A stretch of 30,490 nt of DNA from JAYFNU01 sp034933305 (GTDB lineage: Bacteria; Bacillota; Clostridia; Oscillospirales; Ruminococcaceae): positions 1 through 30,490 of the forward strand of contig JAYFNU010000009.1 in the NCBI GenBank assembly GCA_034933305.1, in the 5' to 3' direction. Of this stretch, positions 8,668 through 18,527 are shown piece by piece; position 1 is the stretch's first letter, and each line of letters starts with the position of its first letter. The notes beneath the pieces were generated by a model. The model had not been told where the DNA came from and did not search any database. It was given only the letters and a program-made list of their open reading frames with translations. The translations under genes and the position numbers were made by a program.

Positions 8668-9204
8668 ATGAAAGCAAAAAAGATCGTTGTTCCTGCGCTC
8701 CTTGCGGCCGTCGTCTGCGTGCTCGCGCCGTGGTCGCTGCCCGTCGGGCCCATCCCCGTTTCCCTGGCGTCGTTCGCCGTCTATCTCGCCGCCGCCGTCG
8801 GCGGCCGCCGGGACGGCACGATCGCCGTCGGCATCTACATCCTGCTCGGCGCGGTGGGCCTGCCCGTTTTCGCGGGCTTCGCCGGCGGCGCCGGAGTGCT
8901 CGCGGGCGTGACGGGGGGCTACATCGTCGGCTATCTGCCCTGCGCGTTCCTCACGGGCCTGCTCATCGACCGCTTTGAAGACAAGCGCTGGGTCTGGCCC
9001 GCCGCGATGCTGCTCGGCACGGCGGCGCTCTATGCGCTGGGCACGGCCTGGTTCATCATCGAGACGCACAGCACCCTCGCCTATGCCGCTTCCGTGTGCA
9101 TGCTGCCCTTCCTTCTGGGCGACGCGCTCAAGATCGCGGCCGCGAGCCTGCTCGGCCAGCCCATCCGCCGCCGCGTGCGCGGCGCCGCAAACGCCGGCCG
9201 CTGA
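8668..9204 (+). CDS. bioY: Biotin transporter BioY (ECF S component)
   Basis: A 178-aa membrane protein of about six helices. The family pattern GPIPVSLASFAVYLAA (28-43), GIYILLGAVGLPVFAG and the glycine-rich GVLAGVTGGYIVGYL are characteristic of BioY, which captures biotin and works with a shared ECF energizing module (EcfA, EcfA', EcfT). No ECF module or biotin synthesis genes are in the window, as usual for group II ECF systems, which suggests that the cell scavenges biotin. The start at 8668 follows AAAGGG (8654-8659). Single-gene unit between two terminators. Confidence 0.93.
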   Translation: MKAKKIVVPALLAAVVCVLAPWSLPVGPIPVSLASFAVYLAAAVGGRRDGTIAVGIYILLGAVGLPVFAGFAGGAGVLAGVTGGYIVGYLPCAFLTGLLIDRFEDKRWVWPAAMLLGTAALYALGTAWFIIETHSTLAYAASVCMLPFLLGDALKIAAASLLGQPIRRRVRGAANAGR

Positions 9205-9271
9205 GCGGCGCGGGCGCGAAGCGGTCTTCCTCTTCGATCGTCACGATCCTTTCACCGACCCCGATGCCGCA

Positions 9272-9315
9272 AAAGAGCTCCCGCCTGCCGTGGTGCAGGC
9301 GGGAGCTCTTTCTTT
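9272..9315. terminator. Bidirectional terminator between bioY and the SseB-like gene
   Basis: A perfect 17-bp stem (9272-9288 with 9295-9311), loop CGTGGT, has A4 on the left and a T-rich tail on the right. It lies between converging genes. Confidence 0.92.
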
Positions 9316-9369
9316 GCCCGCCGCGAAAGCGGGCGTCTGTCCGAAAATTTTCCGCTCCGCGGTGGCGGT

Positions 9370-10764
9370 CTATCGGGGATCGTCCGGCGCGGGCGGGTCA
9401 TCCTTCCGGGAAAAAAGCTCGTACACCTCTTTGCTGATGTAGCAGCCCATCCCGGCGGCCGTCAGGTTGACCGCGCAGTCGAATTTTTCGATCATGCCGC
9501 CGACCGGCTGGATGAGGCCCTCCCAGTCCGCGCCCATCGCGGCACGCAGCCGCTTCCAGTCGGTGAACATGCGCACGGCGGGTCTGTCGCCCTTTCCCTT
9601 TATGGTGGCGAGAGAGAACTCGACGCCCGCGGGCACCACCGTTTTTCCGCTCGCGTCCGGGGCCGGGATGTTGCCCTTGTGCTTCATGGGGATGAGCAGG
9701 TTCGCTTTGAGCAGCTCCTGCCCCATGAGGCTCGTATAGACGGCCGCGATCTTTTCCGCGTCGGGCGTCTGCGGGCGCCCGAGCTGCGCCATGAGCAGCA
9801 GCCACCGCTCGAGATCCGGGTTCATCACCGGCCGCTCGACGGGCGGCACGCCGCCGGGATCCGGCGGCGCCGCGAGCGCCCGGCCGGGCAGCGCGGCCTG
9901 CAGGAAATTGACCGCGGCGGCCTGCGCGCCGTCGAGATAAAACGCGGCGCCCAGAAAATCGGAAAGTCCGCCGTCCGCGGCGGGGATCTTCCGTACCTCG
10001 AAGCCGTCCTGCGCATACTGCGGCGACAGGATCTTTCGGTACGCTTTCGTGATGAGCAGAATGACGGGCGGCGCACAGCGATAGGCGCCGTCCTTCGCGA
10101 AGGTCTGCGAGAACAGATACGGCTCGTCCGTCGCGGTGCTGAAGACGCAGCTGACGTCCCCCGCGGCAAGCAGCTTTTCGCGGAGAAGGCCTTCGAGGCG
10201 GGCCCCGGTCTGCGGGCCGCCGTTCGCAGCAGCTCCGCCCGGGGCGCCGCTTTGCCTGCGGAATATCCGCAGCAGCTCCGCGCAGTCCGTGGCGCTCAGC
10301 CCCTGCGCCGACGCGGGCCGCAGCAGATACGCGGCGTCGCGCGCGAGCGCGGCGCCGAGCGCGGCGGCGTAGGCGTCCCGCATCTCCGCGGCCGCCGTGC
10401 CGGCGGCGCACAGGACCGTGCCGCAGCGGATGGGCAGGCGCGCCCCGCTTTTAATGCGCAGCGCGGCGCGGCCGTCCGTCACGGCGGCGGCTTTCTGCCG
10501 AAGGCCGGTCTCGATGCCGTCGACCGCGGCCGAAAAGGTCTGCGCGTCGTCGTCGCCGAAATTGAACACCTGCACCGCGTCCCCCGCGCGGACCGTGCCC
10601 CGGACGGTCCCGACGACCACCAGATCCCCGGAATTCCCGACGGCGAAGCGATCCTCCGCGCCCATGACGAACTTCTCCGGCTCCCGCGCAGCGTCCGTGA
10701 ACCCGTCCGTTTCCGGAAAAGACCGCGCGCGCCCGGCGCGATGAAAAAGATCCGCAAGCCCCAT
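9370..10764 (-). CDS. Uncharacterised protein: EF-Tu-domain-2-like barrel plus SseB-type domain
   Basis: 464 aa, no signal peptide or membrane segment. Residues about 37-119 read like domain 2 of translation GTPases: EDRFAV, GTVRGTVRAGDAVQVF, a VDGIETGLRQKAAAVTDG stretch, and closing LPIRCGTVL. There is no GTPase domain. Residues about 200-295 (YLFSQTFAKDG, then AFYLDGAQAAAVNF) and about 315-437 (LLKANLLIPM, VEFSLATIKGKGDRPAVRMFTDWKRL, FDCAVNL) resemble SseB-type domains, associated elsewhere with serine sensitivity and secretion. The C-terminal tail is acidic and proline-rich. A good GGGAGG site precedes ATG 10764. It follows prmA beyond a terminator, with no clear promoter of its own, so it may depend on read-through. 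Function unknown; the domain calls are by eye. Confidence 0.75.
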   Translation of the reverse strand: MGLADLFHRAGRARSFPETDGFTDAAREPEKFVMGAEDRFAVGNSGDLVVVGTVRGTVRAGDAVQVFNFGDDDAQTFSAAVDGIETGLRQKAAAVTDGRAALRIKSGARLPIRCGTVLCAAGTAAAEMRDAYAAALGAALARDAAYLLRPASAQGLSATDCAELLRIFRRQSGAPGGAAANGGPQTGARLEGLLREKLLAAGDVSCVFSTATDEPYLFSQTFAKDGAYRCAPPVILLITKAYRKILSPQYAQDGFEVRKIPAADGGLSDFLGAAFYLDGAQAAAVNFLQAALPGRALAAPPDPGGVPPVERPVMNPDLERWLLLMAQLGRPQTPDAEKIAAVYTSLMGQELLKANLLIPMKHKGNIPAPDASGKTVVPAGVEFSLATIKGKGDRPAVRMFTDWKRLRAAMGADWEGLIQPVGGMIEKFDCAVNLTAAGMGCYISKEVYELFSRKDDPPAPDDPR

Positions 10765-10805
10765 GTCCGCATGCCTCCCTGCGGCGCCGCGGCGCCGCTG
10801 ATCCT

Positions 10806-10847
10806 CTCAAAAAACAAGGCCCTGCTTTTCGCGCAGGGCCTTGTTTT
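10806..10847 (-). terminator. Terminator after prmA
   Basis: A perfect 15-bp inverted repeat (10811-10825 with 10833-10847, loop TTTTCGC) begins at the prmA stop codon. On the minus strand it ends in T6. Confidence 0.9.
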
Positions 10848-11790
10848 ATCCCTGCTTGTGCAGCAGCAGCGCGCTCCAGCCGCCGTCGCGGCGGATGTCG
10901 GCCGCTGCAAAGCCGGCCGCCTCCAGCGCCGCGCGGACCTCGTCCTCGCGCGTGTCGATGACGCCGCTCGCGAGCAGCGCGCCGCCCGCGCGCAGCGCTT
11001 CGCGGAACAGCGGCGCCATCGCGATAAGCACGTCGGCGACAATGTTCGCCGTGAGGATGTCGTAGCCGCCGCCGATCTGCGCCCGCAGGCCCGCGTCCGC
11101 CGTGACGTCGCCGCACAGCGCCGCAAAGCGGCCGGGGCCGAAGCCGTTCTTCTCTGCGTTCTCCCGGGCCGTGCGCGCCGCGCCCGGCTCGATGTCGACG
11201 CCGAGGGCGCTCTGCGCGCCCAGCAGCAGCGCCGCGATGGCGAGGATGCCGCTGCCCGTGCCCATGTCGAGCACCCGCTCGCCGCCCCGCACGACCCCCT
11301 CGAGCAGCTCGAGGCACAGCCGCGTCGTCTCGTGCTTTCCCGTGCCGAACGCACCTGCGGGGTCGAGCGACAACACGCGCTCGCCCTCCTGCGGCGTATA
11401 GTGCTCCCAGGACGGGCAGACGACGAGGCGCGCGCCGATGTGCTGCGGCTTATAGTATTTCTTCCATTCGTTGAGGAACACCTCGTCCGACACGCTGCCC
11501 GTCTCGACGGTGTGCGGGACGCCCGCCGCCGACAGGCGCTCCTCCAGGAAGGACAGCGCCTCGGCCGGGTCGCCGCCGGCGGGGATGTAGATGTGGACGA
11601 CGGCGTGCTCCCTGTCCTTCGCGAGCAGCGCGTCGTCGATGTAATCGACGATGCCGACGGTCGGCAGCACCGCCTCCATGTCCGAATAGTCCTCGATATA
11701 GATGCCGTACGGCACACTCATGTTGGCGATGGCGGCGGCGGTGTCGCAGTCGCGCGCCGCGACGCGCACGGCGATCTCAGCGTAATCCAT
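10846..11790 (-). CDS. prmA: Ribosomal protein L11 methyltransferase
   Basis: A 314-aa SAM-dependent methyltransferase that trimethylates ribosomal protein L11. The N-terminal alpha/beta substrate domain is followed by the family motif SLDPAGAFGTGKHETT (141-156), SAM motif I DMGTGSGILAIAA (175-187), and the catalytic-loop segment TANIVADVL. Its place downstream of dnaJ is the common Firmicutes order (hrcA-grpE-dnaK-dnaJ-prmA). Here it is separated from dnaJ by a terminator and a small monooxygenase-like gene, and shares a promoter with the latter (21-base gap). Confidence 0.95.
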   Translation of the reverse strand: MDYAEIAVRVAARDCDTAAAIANMSVPYGIYIEDYSDMEAVLPTVGIVDYIDDALLAKDREHAVVHIYIPAGGDPAEALSFLEERLSAAGVPHTVETGSVSDEVFLNEWKKYYKPQHIGARLVVCPSWEHYTPQEGERVLSLDPAGAFGTGKHETTRLCLELLEGVVRGGERVLDMGTGSGILAIAALLLGAQSALGVDIEPGAARTARENAEKNGFGPGRFAALCGDVTADAGLRAQIGGGYDILTANIVADVLIAMAPLFREALRAGGALLASGVIDTREDEVRAALEAAGFAAADIRRDGGWSALLLHKQG

Positions 11791-11811
11791 CGGTTTCCCT
11801 CCTCGGCTCCT

Positions 11812-12147
11812 TCAGCCCTTCCGGCCGGACTGCCGGCCTTCGTCGTCCGCGGGAACAAAGCGCTCCGCGCGCATGCGCAGCCCGTACCGCGCTCGCAGCA
11901 CCGCGATGCGCTTCATCATGTCCGACTTGTGGTGCGCGTCGAGCGCCGCCTGATCCCGCCAGCTGTCGATGAGCAGCACGGTCTCGGGATCTTCCGCCGG
12001 ATAATAATATGCATAGCCGAGGTTGCCCGGCTCCCGGCGCACCTCGTCCGCGAGTCCGCACGACAGCATTTCCTGCGCGAACTTCCGCGCGCCGCCGTCC
12101 GTCCCGGTGTAAAAGACATGGATCGTCAGATGCTGCAGCTCGTTCAT
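11812..12147 (-). CDS. ABM-family (YgiN-like) small monooxygenase
   Basis: A 111-aa protein with the dimeric ferredoxin-like ABM fold pattern: HLTIHVFYTG strand, RKFAQEMLSCGLADEVRREPGNLGY, then VLLIDSWRDQAALDAHHKSDMM. The EPGNLGY and W-x-D-Q-x-x-x-D-x-H features are hallmarks of the antibiotic-biosynthesis-monooxygenase/quinol-monooxygenase family. Members oxidise aromatic or quinol substrates without cofactors or degrade haem; the substrate cannot be told here. GGAGGGGG precedes the ATG. It has its own promoter and is followed by prmA. Confidence 0.85.
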   Translation of the reverse strand: MNELQHLTIHVFYTGTDGGARKFAQEMLSCGLADEVRREPGNLGYAYYYPAEDPETVLLIDSWRDQAALDAHHKSDMMKRIAVLRARYGLRMRAERFVPADDEGRQSGRKG

Positions 12148-12176
12148 GGTCCCCCTCCGCCTCCGGTCTTTTTATC

Positions 12177-12205
12177 AGTATAGCACCAACCGCCCGCGCA
12201 GGCAA
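12177..12205 (-). promoter_or_regulatory. Promoter of the ABM-prmA unit
   Basis: On the minus strand TTGCCT (plus 12200-12205), 17 bases, TATACT (plus 12177-12182), ending 29 bases before the ABM start codon. Confidence 0.75.
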
Positions 12206-12261
12206 AGGACATCCCCGGGCGAATGCGGCCGCGCCGGCGCCGCAGCGGGCGCAGGCGGCAT

Positions 12262-12296
12262 AAAAAAAGCGGGACGGCGGCCGAAGCCGCCGTCCC
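12262..12296 (-). terminator. Terminator of the hrcA-grpE-dnaK-dnaJ operon
   Basis: An 11-bp perfect stem (12271-12281 with 12286-12296, tetraloop) is followed on the minus strand by GC and T7. It lies 12 bases past the dnaJ stop. Confidence 0.92.
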
Positions 12297-12308
12297 TGCC
12301 GGTGGACG

Positions 12309-13484
12309 TTATTCCTTGCCGAACGCTTTTTTCATGCGGTCGTTGAAGTTCTTGCGCTCCTCGTAGCTCCTGTCGGCGTTGAGCGAGCTCTCGAAGCCCT
12401 GCAGCGCGGCTTTCTGCTCGCGCGACAGCTTCTTCGGCACCTCGACGACCACCTGCACGAGCTGGTCGCCGCGGCCGCCGCCATTGAGATACGGGATGCC
12501 CTTGCCGCGCAGGCGGAAGGTCGTGTCGGTCTGCGTGCCGTCGGGCACGCTGAATTTGATCTTGCCGTCGATGGTCGGCACGACGATCTCCGCGCCCAGC
12601 GCCGCCTCCGTGTAGGTGATGGGCACCGTCACGTAGACATCGTAGCGCTGCCGCTCGAACAGCGGGTCGGGGCGCACCGACACGACGACGATGACGTCGC
12701 CGTTCGCGCCGCCGTTGAGGCCCGCGTCGCCCTTGCCGCGCACCGACAGGCTCTGTTCGTCGTCGATGCCCGCGGGGATCTTGATGTCGAGCTTGCGCTT
12801 GATCTTGACGCGGCCGCTGCCGGAGCACTTGGCGCAGGGGCTCTTGATGGTCTTCCCCTTGCCGCCGCACTTGGGGCAGGGCTTCGTCGTGCGCATGACC
12901 GAGCCGAAGATGCTCGAGGACTGCACGGTGATATAGCCCGTTCCGTGGCACTGGTCGCAGGTCTCGGGCGTCGTGCCGCGGGCCGCGCCGGAGCCGCCGC
13001 AGTCGGGGCAGACGTCCATCACGTTGATCGCGATGCTCTTGGTGCAGCCGTGGGCCGCCTCCATGAACGTCAGCGGCAGGCTCACGCGGATATCGCCGCC
13101 GCGCCGCGCCGCGCTCTGGCTGTTCTGCCGGGTGCTGTTGCCGCCGAAGCCGAAGCCCTGGCCGAAGAACGAGCCGAAGATGTCGCCGAGGTCGACGTCG
13201 AAGCCGCCCGCGCCGCCGCCGAAGCCGCCGAAGCCCTGGCCCGCCCCGTAGGACGGGTCGACGCCCGCGTGGCCGAACTGGTCGTACTTGGCGCGCTTCT
13301 GCTTATCCGACAGCACCTCGTACGCCTCGTTGACCTCCTGCATCTTCTTCGTGGCATTGGGGTCGTCGGGGTTGAGGTCGGGGTGATATTTCTTGGCCAT
13401 CTTGCGGAACGCCGACTTGATCTGATCGTCCGTCGCGTTTCGGTCGACGCCGAGCACCTCGTAATAATCTCTTTTTTCCGCCAT
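12309..13484 (-). CDS. dnaJ: Chaperone protein DnaJ (Hsp40)
   Basis: A 391-aa co-chaperone that delivers unfolded proteins to DnaK and stimulates its ATPase. The J domain has HPD at 34-36, followed by the Gly/Phe-rich linker (about 76-115), the zinc domain with four CxxCxGxG repeats (CPDCGGSG, CDQCHGTG, CPKCGGKG, CAKCSGSG, 159-224), and the C-terminal beta domains. ATG 13484 (MAEKRDYY) is chosen over the in-frame ATG at 13499 because AAAGGGAA lies just before it and would fall inside the longer product. Fourth gene of the CIRCE operon. Confidence 0.96.
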   Translation of the reverse strand: MAEKRDYYEVLGVDRNATDDQIKSAFRKMAKKYHPDLNPDDPNATKKMQEVNEAYEVLSDKQKRAKYDQFGHAGVDPSYGAGQGFGGFGGGAGGFDVDLGDIFGSFFGQGFGFGGNSTRQNSQSAARRGGDIRVSLPLTFMEAAHGCTKSIAINVMDVCPDCGGSGAARGTTPETCDQCHGTGYITVQSSSIFGSVMRTTKPCPKCGGKGKTIKSPCAKCSGSGRVKIKRKLDIKIPAGIDDEQSLSVRGKGDAGLNGGANGDVIVVVSVRPDPLFERQRYDVYVTVPITYTEAALGAEIVVPTIDGKIKFSVPDGTQTDTTFRLRGKGIPYLNGGGRGDQLVQVVVEVPKKLSREQKAALQGFESSLNADRSYEERKNFNDRMKKAFGKE

Positions 13485-13563
13485 ATATTTCCCTTTCAAA
13501 GGGCGGCGCCGCCGTCCCCGATGCGCGGGGGACCGCCGTCAGACTTGCGGGCCCCCGAATGCC

Positions 13564-13601
13564 GACGGCGGAAAGGAGCCGAATGGCCCCTTTCCTCCGT
13601 C
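13564..13601 (-). repeat. Long stem-loop between dnaK and dnaJ
   Basis: 17-position stem with 15 pairs (13564-13580 with 13585-13601, loop GAAT). A second smaller inverted repeat (CCGGCC/GGCCGG, about 13606-13620) lies between it and the dnaK stop. There is no T tract, so it is more likely an RNA-processing or stability element in the operon mRNA than a full terminator. The 148-base gap is otherwise without a gene. Confidence 0.7.
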
Positions 13602-13632
13602 TGTTCCGGCCTGCGGCCGGCGCTGTTCCGAT

Positions 13633-15471
<1,839 letters not shown>

Positions 15472-15528
15472 AATCTGAATTCTCCTTTTCTTATAAAACC
15501 GATATGTTGAAAGTTGTTGTAAACGATG

Positions 15529-16170
15529 TCATTCGGCGACGGCGACCATCGCCGGGCGCAGCACCCGATCGCCCATCCGGTACCCCTTCTGGAGCACCTT
15601 CGTGACGGTGCCGCTGCGCTTGTCGCCGGCCGCCTCGCGCATCACGGCGTTGTGCACGGCCGGATCGAATTCGCTGCCGAGCGCCTCGATCTCCTGCACG
15701 CCGAGCGCCGAGAGCGCTTTTTGAAACTGATCGAGCGTGAGCAGCACGCCCTTTTTGTATTCCTCGTCCGCGCTGTCCGCCTCGGCCGCCCGCTCGAGAT
15801 TGTCGAGCACCGGCAGCAGCTTGGTGACCGCCGACGCCGCCCCGAAGGCGACGCTGCTCTGTTTTTCCCGCTCGGTGCGCTTGCGGTAGTTGTCAAACTC
15901 CGCCGCCGTGCGCAGCAGCCGGTCCTTGATGTCGTCGAGCTCCTTTTTCAGATGCTCGGCCTCCGGCCTTTTCTTCTTTTCCTTTTTGTGTTCCTCTTCT
16001 GCTTCCGCCTGCGGCTGCGCTTTGGCGTTCCCCTGCGGCTCCGCTTCCCTTTTCGTCTGCGGCTCCGCTTCGGGTTCCTGCGCCGGCGCCTGCTGCGGCG
16101 TTCCGGTTTCGTCCGCTTTCGCTTCCTGTTCCGGCTGCGGATCTTTTTTTATCTCTTTGTCTTCATTCAT
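15529..16170 (-). CDS. grpE: Nucleotide exchange factor GrpE
   Basis: A 213-aa partner of DnaK that releases ADP. The first 80 or so residues are a charged, Glu/Gln/Pro/Lys-rich disordered region, longer than in many GrpE proteins. A coiled-coil helix follows (ELDDIKDRLLRTAAEFDNYRKRTERE), then the beta domain with the GrpE signature FDPAVHNAVMREA and VLQKGYRMGDRVLRPAMVAVAE at the C-terminus. Starts 16 bases after hrcA. Confidence 0.95.
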   Translation of the reverse strand: MNEDKEIKKDPQPEQEAKADETGTPQQAPAQEPEAEPQTKREAEPQGNAKAQPQAEAEEEHKKEKKKRPEAEHLKKELDDIKDRLLRTAAEFDNYRKRTEREKQSSVAFGAASAVTKLLPVLDNLERAAEADSADEEYKKGVLLTLDQFQKALSALGVQEIEALGSEFDPAVHNAVMREAAGDKRSGTVTKVLQKGYRMGDRVLRPAMVAVAE

Positions 16171-16186
16171 TCCAAAGGCTGCCTCC

Positions 16187-17206
16187 TTATGCCGGATTCG
16201 TCAGCGCATCGCTGATGTAATCGCAAAAATATTTGAGCCGCGGCACGATGAATCCGTAATTCATGCGCACCGGCCCCGCGACCGACAGCGCGCCGTAGCG
16301 CCCGCCCGCCGCGCGGTAGCGGCCCACGACGAGACTGAGATTGTTCATGCCGAAGGTCCCCGTCTCGTCGCCCACGAGGATCTTCATGGGCTCGGGGTAG
16401 TTGAGCCACCGGCGCAGCGACGACAGATCGGAGAACAGTTCGAGCAGCTCCCGGATGTGATCGTCGAGCTCCGGATAGGCGAGCAGCTTATCCTGCCCGT
16501 CGCAGTAGACGTGCACCTCGCCCGCGCTGCGGATGATGGCGGCCGCCGCCGAAATGACGGGCGCGCACGCCTGCGCGTCGGCGCCGAGAAAGGCGTCGGC
16601 CATCGCGATGAGCTGCGGCGTCACGTCCTCGTGCGACACGAAGACCATGTGGTCGTTGAGCACCGCCTCCACGCGCGCGATCTGCGCGTCGGAGAGCTCC
16701 CGCGCCGTGCGGCACACGCGGCTCTTGACGCCGCCGATGCTCGACACGCCCATGACCGCAATGTTGTAGCGGCCCGTCTTCATCACTTCGTAATGCGTGA
16801 TCTGCACGTTGCCGCCCGCCGGGGTCGTGGTGATCGCCGCGAGATCCATCAGCGCCGACAGCGCCTTTGCGGCCTCCGCGGCCGCGCTGTCGGGATCGGA
16901 ATCCATCGCGCCGACCAAGTCGCGGATGCAGGCTTTTTCCTGCTCCGTGACCGGCTCCGGCCGCATGAGATTGTCGACATAATAGCGATACCCCTCGACC
17001 GTGGGCACCCGCCCCGCCGAGGTGTGCGGCTGTTCGAGCAGTCCCATGGCGGTCATCTCCGCCATCTCGTTGCGCAGCGTCGCCGAGGAAACGGAGATGC
17101 TGTCGAGAAACTGGTTGAGGCTCTTCGAGCCGACGGGATCGCCGGAATCGGTGTGGAGCGCAATGATCGTTTTAAGGATCAGACGTTTTCTGTCGCTGAT
17201 GTTCAT
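16187..17206 (-). CDS. hrcA: Heat-inducible transcription repressor HrcA
   Basis: A 339-aa repressor that binds CIRCE operators and is kept active by GroEL. An N-terminal winged-helix domain (RKRLILKTIIALHTDSGDPV, then SVSSATLRNEMAEM) is followed by GLLEQPHTSAGRVPTVEGYRYYVD, the family's signature, and a GAF-like regulatory domain. First gene of the operon, with a CIRCE just upstream, so autoregulated. Confidence 0.96.
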   Translation of the reverse strand: MNISDRKRLILKTIIALHTDSGDPVGSKSLNQFLDSISVSSATLRNEMAEMTAMGLLEQPHTSAGRVPTVEGYRYYVDNLMRPEPVTEQEKACIRDLVGAMDSDPDSAAAEAAKALSALMDLAAITTTPAGGNVQITHYEVMKTGRYNIAVMGVSSIGGVKSRVCRTARELSDAQIARVEAVLNDHMVFVSHEDVTPQLIAMADAFLGADAQACAPVISAAAAIIRSAGEVHVYCDGQDKLLAYPELDDHIRELLELFSDLSSLRRWLNYPEPMKILVGDETGTFGMNNLSLVVGRYRAAGGRYGALSVAGPVRMNYGFIVPRLKYFCDYISDALTNPA

Positions 17207-17228
17207 ACGCGCTCCTCCTTTTTTTGGT

Positions 17229-17255
17229 TTAGCACTCGTAATGCCTGAGTGCTAA
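17229..17255. promoter_or_regulatory. CIRCE operator (HrcA binding site)
   Basis: A perfect consensus: TTAGCACTC (17229-17237), nine bases, GAGTGCTAA (17247-17255). It lies between the hrcA promoter and the hrcA start codon, where bound HrcA would block transcription. Confidence 0.97.
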
Positions 17256-17263
17256 CGATTATC

Positions 17264-17291
17264 ATTTTACACTATTTTCGGCGTTTGTCAA
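17264..17291 (-). promoter_or_regulatory. Promoter of the hrcA operon
   Basis: On the minus strand TTGACA (plus 17286-17291), 16 bases, TAAAAT (plus 17264-17269). The predicted start falls at the CIRCE edge. Confidence 0.85.
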
Positions 17292-17320
17292 CACCCGCAC
17301 AAAAATATTTTTCGCGCCTT

Positions 17321-17349
17321 TTGACATCCTGCCGGTTATCGTTGATAAT
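17321..17349 (+). promoter_or_regulatory. Promoter of hemW
   Basis: TTGACA (17321-17326), 17 bases, GATAAT (17344-17349). It is back to back with the hrcA promoter, 30 bases apart between the -35 boxes. Confidence 0.85.
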
Positions 17350-17386
17350 ATACAGGAAAATATGCGCGGCAAAGGGGGCGTTTCGG

Positions 17387-18514
17387 TTGGAAAAAGCGGG
17401 GATCTATCTCCATGTGCCCTTCTGCGCGCGCAAATGCGCCTACTGCGACTTTTATTCGCTGCCCTACGGCGCGGACGCGGTGCGGCAATACGTCGAAGCG
17501 GCGTGCAACCAGCTCGCGGAATACGAATCCCGCCCCGCGGACACGATCTATTTCGGGGGCGGCACGCCCTCGCTGCTCACGGGCGGGCAGGCGGCGCGGC
17601 TGCTGGACGCGATGCGCGGCCGCATGGCCGTCGACGCCGGCGCCGAGATCACGCTCGAGGCCAACCCCGCGACGGCGTCGCGCGAAAAGCTGCGGGAATG
17701 GCGGGCCGCGGGCTTCAACCGGCTGTCGGTGGGCGTGCAGTCGACCGACGACGGCAGCCTGCGGTCGCTCGGGCGGCTGCACACGGCGCGGCAGGCGCTG
17801 GACTTCCTCGACGACGCGGCCGCGGCGGGCTTCGACAATATCAGCGCCGACGTCATGCTCGCCGTGCCCGGCGACGGCGAGGCGTCGGTGCGCCGGACGA
17901 TCGGCGATCTCGCCGCCGCGCCGGTCAGCCACATCTCCGCCTACCTTCTCAAGCTCATGCCCGGCACTCCCTTTTATGAAAAAACGCCGCCCGGCATCCC
18001 GGACGACGACGCGGCCGCAAACCTCTATGAGCTCGCGTGCGCGCTGCTCGGGGAGAAGGGCTTCCGGCAGTACGAGATCTCGAATTTCGCAAAGCCCGGC
18101 CGGGAGAGCCGCCACAACCTCAAATACTGGAGCTGCGGGGACTATCTCGGCCTCGGCCCCGGCGCAAGCGCCTGCCTCGGCGGGCGGCGCGCCTGCTTCC
18201 CCCGCGACCTTCCGCTTTATCTCGCGGCCTTCGCCGCGCCGCCCGCGCGCGCCTGCGACAGCGCCGCCTTCGCCCGCCTCACGCCGGAGGGCGCGGTCAC
18301 CGGCGAGGATTATCTCATCCTGCGGCTTCGCACAACGCAGGGGCTATCTCTGAAGATGTTGTACGATCTGTATAATATGCGGCTGGATGAAAGCCGCCTT
18401 GAAAAGCTGCGCCGCTGGGCCGGGGCGGGGTATCTGCGCTTTGACGGCGACGCCGTGCGGCTGACGCGCAGAGGATTCCTCGTGTCGAATTCGATCCTGT
18501 CGGAGCTGATTTAG
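17387..18514 (+). CDS. hemW: HemW-like radical SAM protein (haem chaperone)
   Basis: A 375-aa cytoplasmic radical SAM protein. The [4Fe-4S] motif is CARKCAYC, directly after MEKAGIYLHVPF. The GGGTPSLL motif, the LEANPAT segment, GVQS and the C-terminal HemN domain (LGLGPGASACLGGRRA) follow. HemW was long annotated as coproporphyrinogen dehydrogenase but lacks the extra N-terminal part of HemN; it binds haem and delivers it. The TTG start at 17387 is chosen because AAAGGGGG (17371-17378) lies 8 bases before it and the cluster motif follows at once; the frame is open further upstream but without a ribosome site. It is divergent from hrcA, whereas many Firmicutes have it upstream and codirectional. 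Confidence 0.92.
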   Translation: MEKAGIYLHVPFCARKCAYCDFYSLPYGADAVRQYVEAACNQLAEYESRPADTIYFGGGTPSLLTGGQAARLLDAMRGRMAVDAGAEITLEANPATASREKLREWRAAGFNRLSVGVQSTDDGSLRSLGRLHTARQALDFLDDAAAAGFDNISADVMLAVPGDGEASVRRTIGDLAAAPVSHISAYLLKLMPGTPFYEKTPPGIPDDDAAANLYELACALLGEKGFRQYEISNFAKPGRESRHNLKYWSCGDYLGLGPGASACLGGRRACFPRDLPLYLAAFAAPPARACDSAAFARLTPEGAVTGEDYLILRLRTTQGLSLKMLYDLYNMRLDESRLEKLRRWAGAGYLRFDGDAVRLTRRGFLVSNSILSELI

Positions 18515-18527
18515 GGGGGAGAACGCG

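Noticed and set aside
15472..15528. Possible internal promoter (TTTACA ... TTTATA) before dnaK on the minus strand
   Set aside because: The spacing is too long and the -10 poor; grpE-dnaK read-through from the CIRCE promoter suffices.
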